This document shows, one piece after another, positions 47,961-57,345 of a DNA stretch of 64,000 nucleotides (within the stretch, counting starts at the first letter, position 1; each line of letters begins with the position of its first letter). The stretch comes from Emydura subglobosa (Eukaryota; Chordata; Testudines; Chelidae): contig ML679968.1 of NCBI GenBank assembly GCA_007922225.1, positions 6,998,075 through 7,062,074 of the forward strand. Direction: 5' to 3'. Below the pieces are notes generated by a model. The model made no database searches. It worked only from the letters and a program-made list of their open reading frames with translations, and was not told the origin of the DNA. The position numbers and the translations under genes were made by a program.

Positions 47961-50900
47961 CATCATTGACCTGAACTAGGGGAAGATAGCAAAAAACCCT
48001 CTCTCAATACCTCTCCTTTGCCCTTCCTCCAAAATCAGTCTCCACACCCTCCAGAAAACTTCAAACAACAAAAGCCCTCCCATCAAACAAATGTTTTTTT
48101 CCCTCTTCTAAATACCTAGGTAACTTATTTAATCACTTAAGGCTTATTTTTGTCATTATTTTGAATCCCAGTTTTTAAAAAAAATCAACCTTCAGCCATC
48201 TACTAGAAAAATGAGATATTAACCCTGTGGACTCAGCAATAAAAAAATTTCAAACATGCATGAACATTTCCCTCCCACACATACACTCACAGTTTGTCTG
48301 TGATTGTGTGTATATAGATATGAGTATATATTATATTTCCATTAAGGTCAGGGGACTTTAGTCCGCATTAATTGTATTAAATTATGTATTTACACTATTA
48401 TTTTGCAAGTTTTAGACTGCTGGAAGTGTCTTCAGATTTCAAATCCAAAAATGTTCACAAAAAATCAGTTTTGAAAAAGTCACCTTAAAATAAAGCTAAT
48501 TTACATTTCCACAATCCTCCAAGGAGGTGTATATGGTAATAATGTATAGTTATTGAACACCAGATCATTCATCTGTTAACCCAATTGGAAAAATACTTCA
48601 GAATCACCTTCTATTTCTCTACCTATTCTAGTTTTTTTTTAAATGTTTTCCTCTATACTAAACCAGATAGCAAGAGCCTAATTTTCAGTAATCTGAAACA
48701 TAACAATCTGATCAAAAGACAATGGGTGTTTTTCAAATTTTAAAATAGCTGGGAGCTTACCAATCAAAAAAGTACATAAGCAAAAATAAATTCTTATATA
48801 TCTTATTATAAAACATGAGTGATGTAACACTAATGTTTCTATAACATTATTAGAGCACATTAAAATATGGACTTACACAGTCTCCATAATTGTGAATCAG
48901 CAGAATGGATTTTATTATATATCAGTTGACATTCAACACCCCCGAATATGTTGTTGTTCTTTTGCCTTGAACATGCCCTTCTTATTTTTCTCTGGATTTG
49001 TACAGCTTGATACTGAGATATTACATTCAATCGAGAAAAGAAGGGAGCAATACAAAAACCGATGCAAGTAAATGATGCAACATTGCCCTGGTTACATGTG
49101 CTTCCCTTCCCCCAACCTCTTACTGGTGAGAGTGCTGTGTTTTTTCCGCCTGTAGAGTCACATCGTGGTTGATTGATTCTCCTTTCGCCTTGCTCAGTCA
49201 TTCAGCTTTGGAAAGTAAATAACAAGTTGACATCATTACAGCTCTCTGCATTACTGTGACACATTCCTCTGCTACCACACACTGTCTATTAGCTGCGCAG
49301 CAAAACCCACTCTTTTAAGGCTGGAATTCCAGCGTTTTGTTGGTTGCTCTGACACAGCATAGAACTTTGTAAATAAGTATGCTGCCATGTTTGAACATAA
49401 AATGCTTAGCCAATGTCAATATTTTAAATTATAACATGGTATTATGTTATATATAAAAAATATAGGCAAAAACAGCTTTCTGGTTCCCCATCAGTGATGC
49501 AAATCCAGTGTCGATAATATCTAGTTAATGCTCTGGAGTTGGCCTATATCTTTATTTTACTATTATGAAACAGAAATTGTCTATAATCAACCTATAAGCA
49601 TAAGTGATTTATTGCAATTTTCTGGTGGTTAAAGTAAGTCAGTGTTTTGGTCTGGTACCTTATCCCACACAAATGTGAAAATCATGCAAATAGGTTGCCT
49701 CATGGAGGGTCTGTTTAGATATGCTAATCCCTTTGGTGGTGATATTTATTTTACATTGTAATTCATATTTTTTTTCCAAGTGGTCAGTCTCCTTGTTCTT
49801 CTGACTTATTTTTACATTACAGAGAACGTTATGCTAGTTATATTTTCAGTTCCTGTTGCAGACTTAGATAAATCCTCCATGTGCTGTCATTGAGAATTCT
49901 CATGGTAAAGGATTAGGATGCTGTGAATAGAAGCTGCATAGAGATTATCTCCATGCACATTCAAACATGATAATGAAATGGGGGGAAAAAAAAAAACCCC
50001 AACCAAACCAAACCAAAACAAACACACATGCACACACCCAACAAATTCTGAAATATGATAACCTAAATTTAATGTGACTCATATTCAGCATCTAGTTATA
50101 GGATGCAAAATCATTATTACTAATAGAGAAAGATAAGCAAAAATCTTCCCATTTTGACGGTCCCAGTTTGTTTTCTTCCATTTAAAAAAAAAAAAAAAAA
50201 GTTATACCAGTGAAGCTATTGATACCAGTGTAGTTTTAATCCCATCGAAGCTAATATATTGAGACTAAATGTAAACCAAATACACAAATCTTAAGCCCCT
50301 ATGTTTCTGATGTCCAGTCAACTTCCTGCACTTCTGTTATTGAGGACCTAAGAGCAGAGACAGAAACAGTGTAAATTGATCAGAAAATGAGTGTAAGTGA
50401 CAATGTATGTAATTTGTACTGCTTGGGCATTCAGTGGGTGTGTAAATGAGTAATTCACACTGCTTTTGTATTCTGGTGAGTTAAAATTCAGCACTGGTAG
50501 GAGCAGGTGAAATTCTCATTAATGTTATGGGCCCAACTGTCCATTGAAATACAGCTTTGTTATACCATTCCAACAGTAAGAATTTTAGGGCTGTAAAGCA
50601 GGGGAATATTGCAGCACAAGGGGATCTCTTTGGTAGAATAGAGCCAGTTTAGTGGCTCTATTCAATATCATCTCTAGTACATGGGTGTGGGGAATGGCCA
50701 GAAAAAAGAGAGCAAGGGTGAAGTGCTGAAGTGTCCCAGCTATTCCTAGCGGCTGAAATGGTTCCTTGCGACCTTATCCTTAGTTATTGCTTCAACAGCT
50801 GAGTCTACATTAAAGCAGTTTCTGGGCTGTTCTAACTTATATTGGGGGCCAATAGTCAGTCCCTGAATAGAGGAGGTTCCAAATTGATGTAAAACCATCT

Positions 50901-51159
50901 TTTCCACCACCAACCTTCAGTTCTTGTGCCAAGGATAGCATGGCGATTACTGAAAATTGGGTCCACTGAGAATTGTGTCTGCTTATTGCAAGCCACATTT
51001 GGCAGACAGGAAGAGCACATAACCAATATAAAAAATTTAGTCTCCACAATTCAGGACATTACAAAACAAGAGGGAAGATGGGGGCTGGGCACAGAAGAGG
51101 ATATGAACAGTGTACATATAATAGTTTTGGTGATGTGTGGGTTTTGAGGAACCCCTGAG
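47961..51159. other. Repeat-poor AT-rich stretch
   Basis: Only simple-sequence features are seen, for example an A/C-only run at 49987-50040 and an A tract near 50185. The minus-strand 113-codon frame at 48860-49201 has no domain features and is treated as chance. Confidence 0.4.
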
Positions 51160-51164
51160 TCTTG

Positions 51165-51566
51165 ACTAGACCACAGTTTGGGTTGCTTCCCTTCTCTGGC
51201 ACTCACAGGCTATGGCTACACTGACGGTGGCAAATTCGCCACCGTCAGATCAATTTCCCTGGATCGACTGAGCAGTCAGTGCAGACATACTAAGACCAGC
51301 TACACAAGTAGTGCAGCACAGTGAAGACAGTGCGCAGAACAGAAACTCAGCAGTCGACGGGAGTTATGCAAGTTTTTTGCGTACTTTGCATAACTCCCGT
51401 CGACTGCCGCCGAATCTCACAGGTAAGCGTAGACAGGGCCACAGAGTCCTTCCACTGCTCAGGGGATAACTAAGTCGAAACAAACAAGATTCCTTTCCCA
51501 TCCTTGAGGACAGGGAGGATCAAGTAAAGAAAGAAAGAAAGAAGGCTCAGTCTTTTGGGTAGTGCT
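51165..51566 (-). repeat. Left (3') LTR segment of the Gypsy element, interrupted
   Basis: GGTTGCTTCCCTTCTCTGGC, CTTTCCCATCCTTGAGGACA and GGATCAAGTAAAGAAAGAAA match the same order at 55657-55800. It is split by the MITE at 51208-51440 and cut at 51566 by the CR1 5' boundary, so only the first part of the LTR (in plus orientation) remains. Confidence 0.65.
51208..51440. mobile_element. Harbinger-like MITE, 233 bp, in the Gypsy LTR
   Basis: The ends are GGCTATGGCTACACTGACGG and GCGTAGACAGGGCC, flanked by ACA on both sides (51205-51207 and 51441-51443). The paralogous LTR at 55672-55690 shows the uninterrupted site (ACTCACAGAGTCC), which confirms insertion and a 3-bp duplication. An exact 22-bp inverted repeat (51350-51371 and 51386-51407, GCAGTCGACGGGAGTTATGC at its core) forms a hairpin with a 14-nt loop. 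Confidence 0.85.
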
Positions 51567-51665
51567 GAAAGGCTCGATGTCTAGTGGCAGCCGGTATCAA
51601 GCCGAGTGCCCCAGGGGTCGGTCCTGGGAACGGTTTTGTTCAAGATCTTCTTTAATGATTTAGAG

Positions 51666-52223
51666 CAGGGGTTTTCAACCTTTTCTTAGAAACAGTACCC
51701 CTTCAGTCTCAAGGTTTCACCTGAAGTACCCCTTCATGGTTTTCCTGCCTGGCTCCAGTCGCATAGCCTGGGTCTCTGGTGCCCGGAGGCCAAGCCTGCA
51801 TTTTGGCCTTTACCCTCCTCCCCCACCAGCTTTCACGCTGGTAAGGGGGAGATTTGTATCTGTGGTGGGGGGGGAACATGCTGCTTATCTCCTCCTGTGT
51901 GCCAGGCTCCACCTCTCCCCCGCCCCCGCAGTTACTCACCAGGCTCCATGCCCTCCACCCTGGCCCTTCATGACATGCAGTGGGGATGGGGTCGCAGGAG
52001 GCTCCCAACTGCGTGTCATGAAGGGCCTGGTCCCGTCTGTATGCTACTCCCCACCTCTGGCACGCAGCTGGGAGGCAGGCTGCAGCTGCCTGCCTCCCAC
52101 TAGGTCTGGAGCGGGGGGCCCCAAAACATGGAACCCAGTGTGATCATCCCAATCCTCTTGTGTACCCCTTAGATACTCTGAAGTACCTCCAGGAGTTCAC
52201 GTACCCCCAATTGAAAACCTCTG
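51666..52223. mobile_element. hAT-like element, 558 bp, inserted in CR1
   Basis: The ends are CAGGGGTTTTCAACCTTTTC and AATTGAAAACCTCTG. The flanks ATTTAGAG (51658-51665) and ATCTGGAG (52224-52231) agree at 6 of 8, and excising the element restores the CR1 sequence. AGTACCCC-type words recur near both ends. The interior is GC-rich and non-coding. It shares end structure with the element at 10693. Confidence 0.85.
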
Positions 52224-52307
52224 ATCTGGAGGATGGGGTAGATTGCACCCTCAGCAAGCTCGCGGATGACACTAAGCTGAGGGGAGTGGTAGATATGCTG
52301 GAGGCAT

Positions 52308-52672
52308 AGACAGCGGGTATCAAAGGCCAGGGAAGTCTAAGCCTTCCCTGGCGCAGCCACTGCTGCCACACCGCCAAATGCCATGGGCCATGGTTGCTCC
52401 ATCTCTTCTCATCCCTCATGGGCAAGCAGTGGGTAATATAGGTGCTAGCGGGCTAGCCCAGCCAAGACTGCTCCAGGCACCAACGAGCCATCTCCACTCT
52501 GGCACCAGGGCTCGGGGGTGGGGGCTGCTCCGTGCCGGCCGCGGCTTGCGGGGGGGGGGGACCTGCTCTGCTCCAGCCTGGCGCCAGCCAGGGCTCGAGG
52601 CTGCAGCGCACAGGCCAAGGCTTGGGGCTGATTTGTTCCAGATGGGGCTCAGAAGGGGTTGTGGGGGGGGGG
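52308..52672. mobile_element. GC-rich segment replacing about 90 bp of CR1 (class unknown)
   Basis: Roughly 365 bp of non-CR1, CpG-containing sequence lies between two CR1 blocks that are normally about 90 bp apart. It includes a perfect small palindrome, GCCAGGGAAG...CTTCCCTGGC (52327-52353), near the left end and long G runs near the right end. No terminal inverted repeat pair or target duplication is evident. The loss of CR1 sequence suggests insertion with deletion. Confidence 0.5.
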
Positions 52673-53423
52673 GGCACTTAGGATGGAAGAATCCCATACA
52701 CAGCTACAAATAGGGGACTGACGAGCTAGGCAGCAGTTCTACAGAAAAGGACCTGGGGGTTACAGTGGATCTGAAGCTGGATATGAGTCAACAGTGTGCC
52801 CTTGTTGACAAGAAGGCTAACGGCATATTGGACTGCAGTAGTAGGAGCATTGCCAGCAGATCAAGAGAAGCGACTATTCCCCTCTATTCATCACTGGTGA
52901 GGCCACATTTGGAGTATTGTGTCCTGTTTTGAATCCCCCACTACAGAAAGGATGTGACAAATTGGAGAGAGTCCAGCGGAGAGCAACGAAAATGATTAGG
53001 GGGCTGGAGCACAAGACTTGTTAGGAGAGGCTGAGGGAACTGGGCTTATTTAGTGTGCAGAAGAGAAGAGTTAGAGGGGATTTGATAGCAACCTTCCACT
53101 CCCTGATGGGGGTTCTAAAGAGGATGGAGCTAGGCTGTTCTCAGTGGTGGCAGATGACTGAACAAGGACCAATGGTCTCAAGTTGCAGCGGGGGAGGTCT
53201 AGGTTGGATATTAGGAAAAGCTTTTTCACTAGTAGGGTGGTGAAGCACTGGAATGGGTTAGCTAGGGAGGTGGTGAAATCTCCATCCTTTAGAGGTTTTT
53301 AAGGCCAAGCTTGAGAAAGCCTTGGCTGCGATGATTTAGTTGGGGTTGGTCCTGCTTTGAGCAGGGGGTTGGACTAGATGACTTCCTGAGGTCCCTTCCA
53401 ACCCTAATCTGCTGTGATTCTAT

Positions 53424-53835
53424 CACCTGGGAGGTGAAGTTAGTCTCTTGATCAATTAGTATTTCCCAAGGAAATTCCACACGTGAGAAGAGTTTCAGGA
53501 GTTCTGGGGCTATCGCTTGGCTTTTGCTCAGAGAAGTGGAAGAGCCTCCAGGTACCTGGTTGCATAGTCAACAATTACTAATATGTACTGGTGCCCAGAT
53601 GTGGTCCTTTCCAGGGGCCTGACAATGTCTAATCCCATTCTTTCAAAGGGTGTCTCAATCAATGGCAGAGGGACCAACGGAGCGTTGAGAGTCCCTTTGT
53701 CACCAGACAGCTGGCACAGTGGGCAGGAGAAACGGTATTCTCTCACTTCCTGATGCATGCCCAGCTAATAGAATCAGGCTAGTACCCGTGACAGTGTCTT
53801 TTCTTCCCAGGTGTCCGGTGCTCCTCTCCCACTGC
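53424..53835 (-). pseudogene. Gypsy integrase fragment (zinc-binding and start of catalytic core)
   Basis: Minus-strand reading gives a GHLG-like His block with EKTLSRVLA, then GMHQEVREYRF and CPLCQ, the H-H-C-C zinc-binding module. LNAPLVPLPLIETPFERMGL follows, then LDIV-PLE, where the first catalytic Asp of the D-D-E core is kept. Next come YILVIVDYATRYLEALPL and, after a frameshift, EFPWEILIDQETNFTS, which holds the second Asp. Sequence stops at the CR1 3' end near 53422, so the catalytic Glu and the C-terminal domain are lost. In an intact element this enzyme inserts the cDNA. Confidence 0.8.
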
Positions 53836-54439
53836 ACAAGACTCCCACCCTGTAGGACAGCTTCCAGGTCCCTCCTTCCCTGTGGGGAGAAGATGATAAC
53901 GTTGCTCATGATGTCCCCTCCTTGTGGTCTTCCAATTCCCTGAGGTTTACCAGGCTTTGGGATTCATTCGGCAATGATGGACCTGGACCTAATTCACTGA
54001 GCAGGCCTGTTTGTTACTGTCTTGTAAAAGAAGGGCCAGCCCTGGCCTATAATTATGTGGGTAGGTCAATTTCTCAGCCAGAGCTATAGTTATCACTTTG
54101 GTATATGTCTCCCTATTCAGTTGTAAATGTTGCCTGAGGTAGGTTTTCATATCACCATTTATGCATGCTAGGTGAACTGACCTTTAGGAACTCTCTTCCT
54201 TCGGACCATCACTGCTACCATCAACTTGGGGGGAGCCTTTTGCCATGCATGAGTTTCTGCAGTCCAGGCCTGCGTGTACTCGCAGTCCCTCAGAGGGCAT
54301 CCTTTCTTTAGATGCCATCAGAAGTAGCAAGTTACCAGGCTGGCATTGATGGCAACTTGCCCACCTGGGGATGAACTTGGCTCTTCAGTAGTGTCAGGCC
54401 CCAGTTCTGCAAGTCTTACTTCAGGTGCTTGCACTGCCT
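53836..54439 (-). pseudogene. Gypsy gag-end/protease remnant, reverse transcriptase deleted
   Basis: Minus-strand reading includes KGSPQVDGSSDGPKEESS and then VHLACINGDMKTYLRQHLQL, TKVITIALAEKLTYPHN and RPGLALLL, which matches the order of a Gypsy protease (substrate-strand C-I-H-G-D, then LPYPVLLG-like). The D-S/T-G active-site triplet is not recognisable. No reverse transcriptase block occurs between here and the integrase, showing an internal deletion. Confidence 0.5.
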
Positions 54440-55507
54440 GGTTGTCCCACTGGCAGAGTTGTTTCCATGCCTGACACCCCTGCTTATCCCACCTGGATTT
54501 CTTACAGTCTAGCAGCTAGTCTGACTCTTCAGAGGTGGACCCCTCAGAATGAGTGTTACCGGTTTGAGGTCACCCTCCCTCTCAGATCTGACCTGCATGG
54601 CATTGAGGCCCTGCGGAATTCTGAATCTAGTGTCCCTTCAGCCTCTAGAGGCAGTGCAGTAATACCCTCTGTCTGCCTTTTGGGGTAATATCCTTCTAAA
54701 TCATTCAGTCACAATCAACTTGGCAACCTGGGCTAGACCGTTCTTTAAGGTGGATCCACTTCCAACAGTTTTCCTTCAAATGGCGCACTACTACTAGGGT
54801 GACCAGATGGCAAGTGTGAAAAATCAGTACAGGGGTTGTGGGGGTATAGATACCTATATAAGACAAAACCCCAAATATTGGGACTGTCCTTATAAAATCT
54901 GGACATCTGGTCACCCTAACTACTATCCAGGGTGCAGCCCCCTTTAGATAGGTTTTGGATCTGAAACATTGGTGGTGGGTTTCCTCAGAAATGTCCAAAT
55001 AGTCCAAAATGGTGGACTTTACTTGCTTATAGTTCTTAACCTATTCCAAGTCCAGGTGAGATAAGTAAGGGTGGATAAAGTAAGCCACCCCTACAAGACC
55101 TATCAAATATGGAGCCAAAAAATCCAAGCCTATGGAGCCACCGGGATGCTAGTGCTACCCTCTCAAAGATAATTAAAAAGAATTTGGGCTCATTGTCAAG
55201 TTCCATCTTTATTAGCTTCATGGGTATTGGTGGGGTACACACTTCAGTGGAAGCTTGCCCTGCTGAGAGTCCTGGGGAGCAAAGCGTTGGCACTATATCT
55301 TTTGTATCATCTCCTTGTGGAGCTCCTCCTGCTGGGTCATCAGCTCCCTCAGCAGCTGTTGCATCACTTGGACTTGGTGTTGGTTAGTCTACTGCTGCAG
55401 CAATTGCTGTTGGAACTGCTGTTGCTCAGCTGCTTGCTTCTGCCGCTGCATCTCAGCTGAAGATGCTCTGCTGAAGATGCTTACACCTCTGCTCAGGTTC
55501 CATCATG
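54440..55507 (-). pseudogene. Gypsy gag pseudogene, interrupted by a mariner-like MITE
   Basis: The minus-strand start is ATGATGGAACCTGAGCAG near 55507. A Gln-rich N-terminal part follows (55460-55320: MQQLLRELMTQQEELHKEMI). The conserved gag block IKMELDNEPKFFLIIFERVA (near 55200) is followed by SRWL, KNYKQVKSTILDYLDISEET and a CFRSKTYLKGAAPW block (near 54950). After the MITE (54797-54916) the reading LKENCWKWIHLKE continues the domain. Several stops and frame changes are present. Gag would form the virus-like particle of the retrotransposon. Confidence 0.7.
54797..54916. mobile_element. Mariner-like MITE, 120 bp, TA target site
   Basis: The ends are GGGTGACCAGATGGCAAGTG and GGACATCTGGTCACCC, flanked by TA on both sides (54795-54796 and 54917-54918). 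The interior has the AAAAATC and TATATAAGACAAAACC words of a very common reptile element. It interrupts the gag sequence. Confidence 0.9.
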
Positions 55508-55644
55508 TTCAGAGCTACTGAGCTCAATCGCCCTCTGTGGCTCTTTTGTTTGTTTGTTGTTCTTTTCTTTCACCCTTGTGTCAGGAGTATGCTGCCCGCA
55601 TTCTCCACCACTTCTGGTGGGTGGGAGCCTTTTGAGTTCCCACC

Positions 55645-56157
55645 AAACTATGGTGGTGGTTGCTTCCCTTCTCTGACACTCACAGAGTCCTCCTCCTGCT
55701 CAGAGGATAACAGAGTTTCTCCAAACAAACAAGGTTCTTTCCCCTCCCCGCAGACAGGGTGGATCAAGTAAAGAAAGAAAAGAAAAGAAAGTGCTCAGTC
55801 TCTTGGCCATCCCTTTGGGGCCCAGCTGGTCTGTAAGCTTTTTAGTGTCCTGATCAGGGTGAAAGGCCATTCTTAGATACCCCCCTTTTTGTAACACCCA
55901 TTCTGTACCAGCTTCAGGCAGTCTCAGGGGCAGCAGGATCTGCCACTATCTCCCTCTTTGCGTCTAATCCTGTAACCAGCTGTCTGAGGCACAGCAATCT
56001 TCCCCTAGTTGCCTTCTTAGGGCAAGCTTTCCCTTTTTTAAGCTTACACCCTCCAGGCAGAGCAAGCCCCAAAGTTGCATCTGGTTAGTGCTTGATGAGC
56101 CCAGGAGAACTCATTAGCTTCCTCCTTAATAGCGTGCATTGCCTAAATATTTGCACA
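55645..56157 (-). repeat. Right (5') LTR region of the Gypsy element
   Basis: It shares GGTTGCTTCCCTTCTCTGAC, AGAGTCCTCC...CTGCTCAGAGGATAAC and GGATCAAGTAAAGAAAGAAA with 51181-51540. It extends further than the left copy, to near 56157, but that outer part has no partner to compare because the left copy is cut. Edges are approximate. Confidence 0.55.
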
Positions 56158-56224
56158 GGGCTCTTTGGGTAACTGAGAGAGTTGTGCTCAAATTATCAAG
56201 CACCACCAGATTTTGAAAGTCTTA

Positions 56225-56340
56225 TTGCTGGAGTTGCGACCTTGAGCTTGATTTTCAGAAATGCTGAGCACCTGCAACTCCAAATGATGGTAACGGGAAC
56301 TGCAGGTGCTCAGTACTGCTGGAAGTCAAGCCCAAGGTGT
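56225..56340. repeat. Old amniote palindromic repeat
   Basis: TGCTGAGCACCTGCAACTCC and GGAACTGCAGGTGCTCAGTA are inverted around ATGATGGTAACG, within TGATTTTCAG and GAAGTCAAGCCC flanks. The layout is that of an ancient, widely dispersed amniote repeat; a related fragment is at 34440-34535. Confidence 0.5.
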
Positions 56341-56884
56341 CACACGTTGGATACCCAAGCAGTTGGATACCCACGCTTTGAAAATGTTAGGACTTGTGTA
56401 CATAAAAAGAGCTCCGAACATGGTATTTTGAATTTCAAAATATTAAAAGTTGTTGCAAATTTGTAAGTGCTTCATTACTCTCATATGTTGTTTATATGAT
56501 AAGGGTTTCAAGCTATAGCCTCCCCCACACCATATTTTCCTGTATTCTCGTTCTCCAAAGGAAATGAAATTGCTTTGCATAAATGCTATGAGTCATTTTT
56601 AAATAATTTTTTTGTTTTAATTCTTGGTGTTTTCCTCACAAAAAACATTTCGGTGTTTCTAACAGAATAAATACATGTGACAGTGAAAAATAAAATCAAG
56701 CCAACCCCACATAGTTTGGCCATAGTTCATATCCCCATGACTGTTTGGACATTGCCATGAAAATATATATAGCTGTGGTCTTGTGATGCGAAGAAATGTC
56801 TACGTTTTGAAGCCAGGATATATTACTCAGGTCCTGAGCCTTTGTAATGCTCATGCATATTCTTATCTTTCCTATCATGAGTAG

Positions 56885-57060
56885 TGCCATTGACTTCAAG
56901 GACTTGCATAAGAATTTGCAGGACTGGGGCCTTATTTTGCCTTTTTTTTAGGGCCAGATCATGAAAACCTTGCTTCTACCTGTTTATAATTACTCACAGT
57001 TGTATTCCTATTGACTTCAATGGGACAACTCATGTGAGTAACTGCTCACTAATATGAAGA
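56885..57060. repeat. Old amniote palindromic repeat (CCATTGACTTCAATGG type)
   Basis: TTTGCAGGACTGGGGCCTTA and TACTCACAGTTG, then CTATTGACTTCAATGGGACA and ACTCATGTGAGTAACTG, are the halves and centre of a repeat that is common in bird and turtle genomes. Confidence 0.5.
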
Positions 57061-57149
57061 AGAGCTCCTCACACAGTCCTTCATAAACTTTAGGTGTTTT
57101 AATTTAAAAAGAAAGTTTTGTTTAACTGTGAAACCGTTTAGGAATTGAA

Positions 57150-57345
57150 AGCAGCATTGGCTCTTGTCAGACAGCTTTGGACTGGACATTGTACTCAATG
57201 GCACAACTCACTTGAGTAAGCGCTCAATATCAAGAAGGGCAGCTCTACAATCTCTCCCTTTGTTCATTATCATCCCTTATTATGAAATAGGAAAAACAAC
57301 TATAAAAGAGTTGTGGACTTGGTCCTGCAATCGTTGAAGTCGATG
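57150..57345. repeat. Second copy of the same old palindromic repeat
   Basis: TACTCAATGGCACAACTCAC, TTGAGTAAGCGCTC and GGTCCTGCAATCGTTGAAGT parallel the copy just upstream. Confidence 0.4.

Larger units (their letters stand above)
51580..53310 (+). pseudogene. CR1 reverse transcriptase remnant
   Basis: Legible blocks are [22 protein letters not shown] (frame-shifted GVPQGSVLG region, 51590-51640), [21 protein letters not shown] across the hAT junction (52224-52290; the F-A-D-D Phe is Leu), and [20 protein letters not shown] (52743-52802). Next come [10 protein letters not shown] and a degraded C-terminus including RVRGDLIATF (53062-53091). Stops are scattered. The region coding for the segment between DDTKL and the HLGRKNP block is replaced by non-CR1 sequence. 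Confidence 0.7.
51567..53421 (+). mobile_element. CR1 LINE, 5'-truncated, with two internal insertions
   Basis: CR1 sequence starts near 51567 (GGCTCGATGTCTAGTGGCAG, then GAGTGCCCCAGGGGTCGGTC) and is interrupted at 51666. It resumes at 52224 (ATCTGGAGGATGGGGTAGAT), is interrupted again near 52308 and resumes at 52673 (CACTTAGGATGGAAGAATCC). It then continues to the 3' end at 53421 (GGTCCCTTCCAACCCTAATC, then TGTGATTCTATCA). The protein is the same family as the 59361 copy but with many stops. Confidence 0.85.
51160..56157 (-). mobile_element. Ty3/Gypsy LTR retrotransposon, internally deleted and multiply invaded
   Basis: Two direct copies of LTR-like sequence (51165-51566 and about 55645-56157) bracket, on the minus strand, gag (about 55507 to 54440), a protease remnant (about 54190 to 54040) and integrase (about 53835 to 53424). 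Reverse transcriptase and RNase H are missing, so roughly 2 kb has been lost between protease and integrase. The remainder of integrase and part of the left LTR are also missing where a plus-strand CR1 (51567-53421) now sits. A Harbinger-like MITE lies in the left LTR and a mariner-like MITE in gag. Outer edges are approximate because the outer LTR ends are not sharply defined. Confidence 0.75.

Noticed and set aside
48860..49201. A 113-codon open frame on the minus strand in the repeat-poor interval
   Set aside because: No recognisable domain or splice sites; AT-rich chance frame.
55227..55460. Leu-rich plus-strand frame resembling a membrane protein
   Set aside because: It is the reverse strand of the Gln-rich gag N-terminus, where CAG codons read as CTG.
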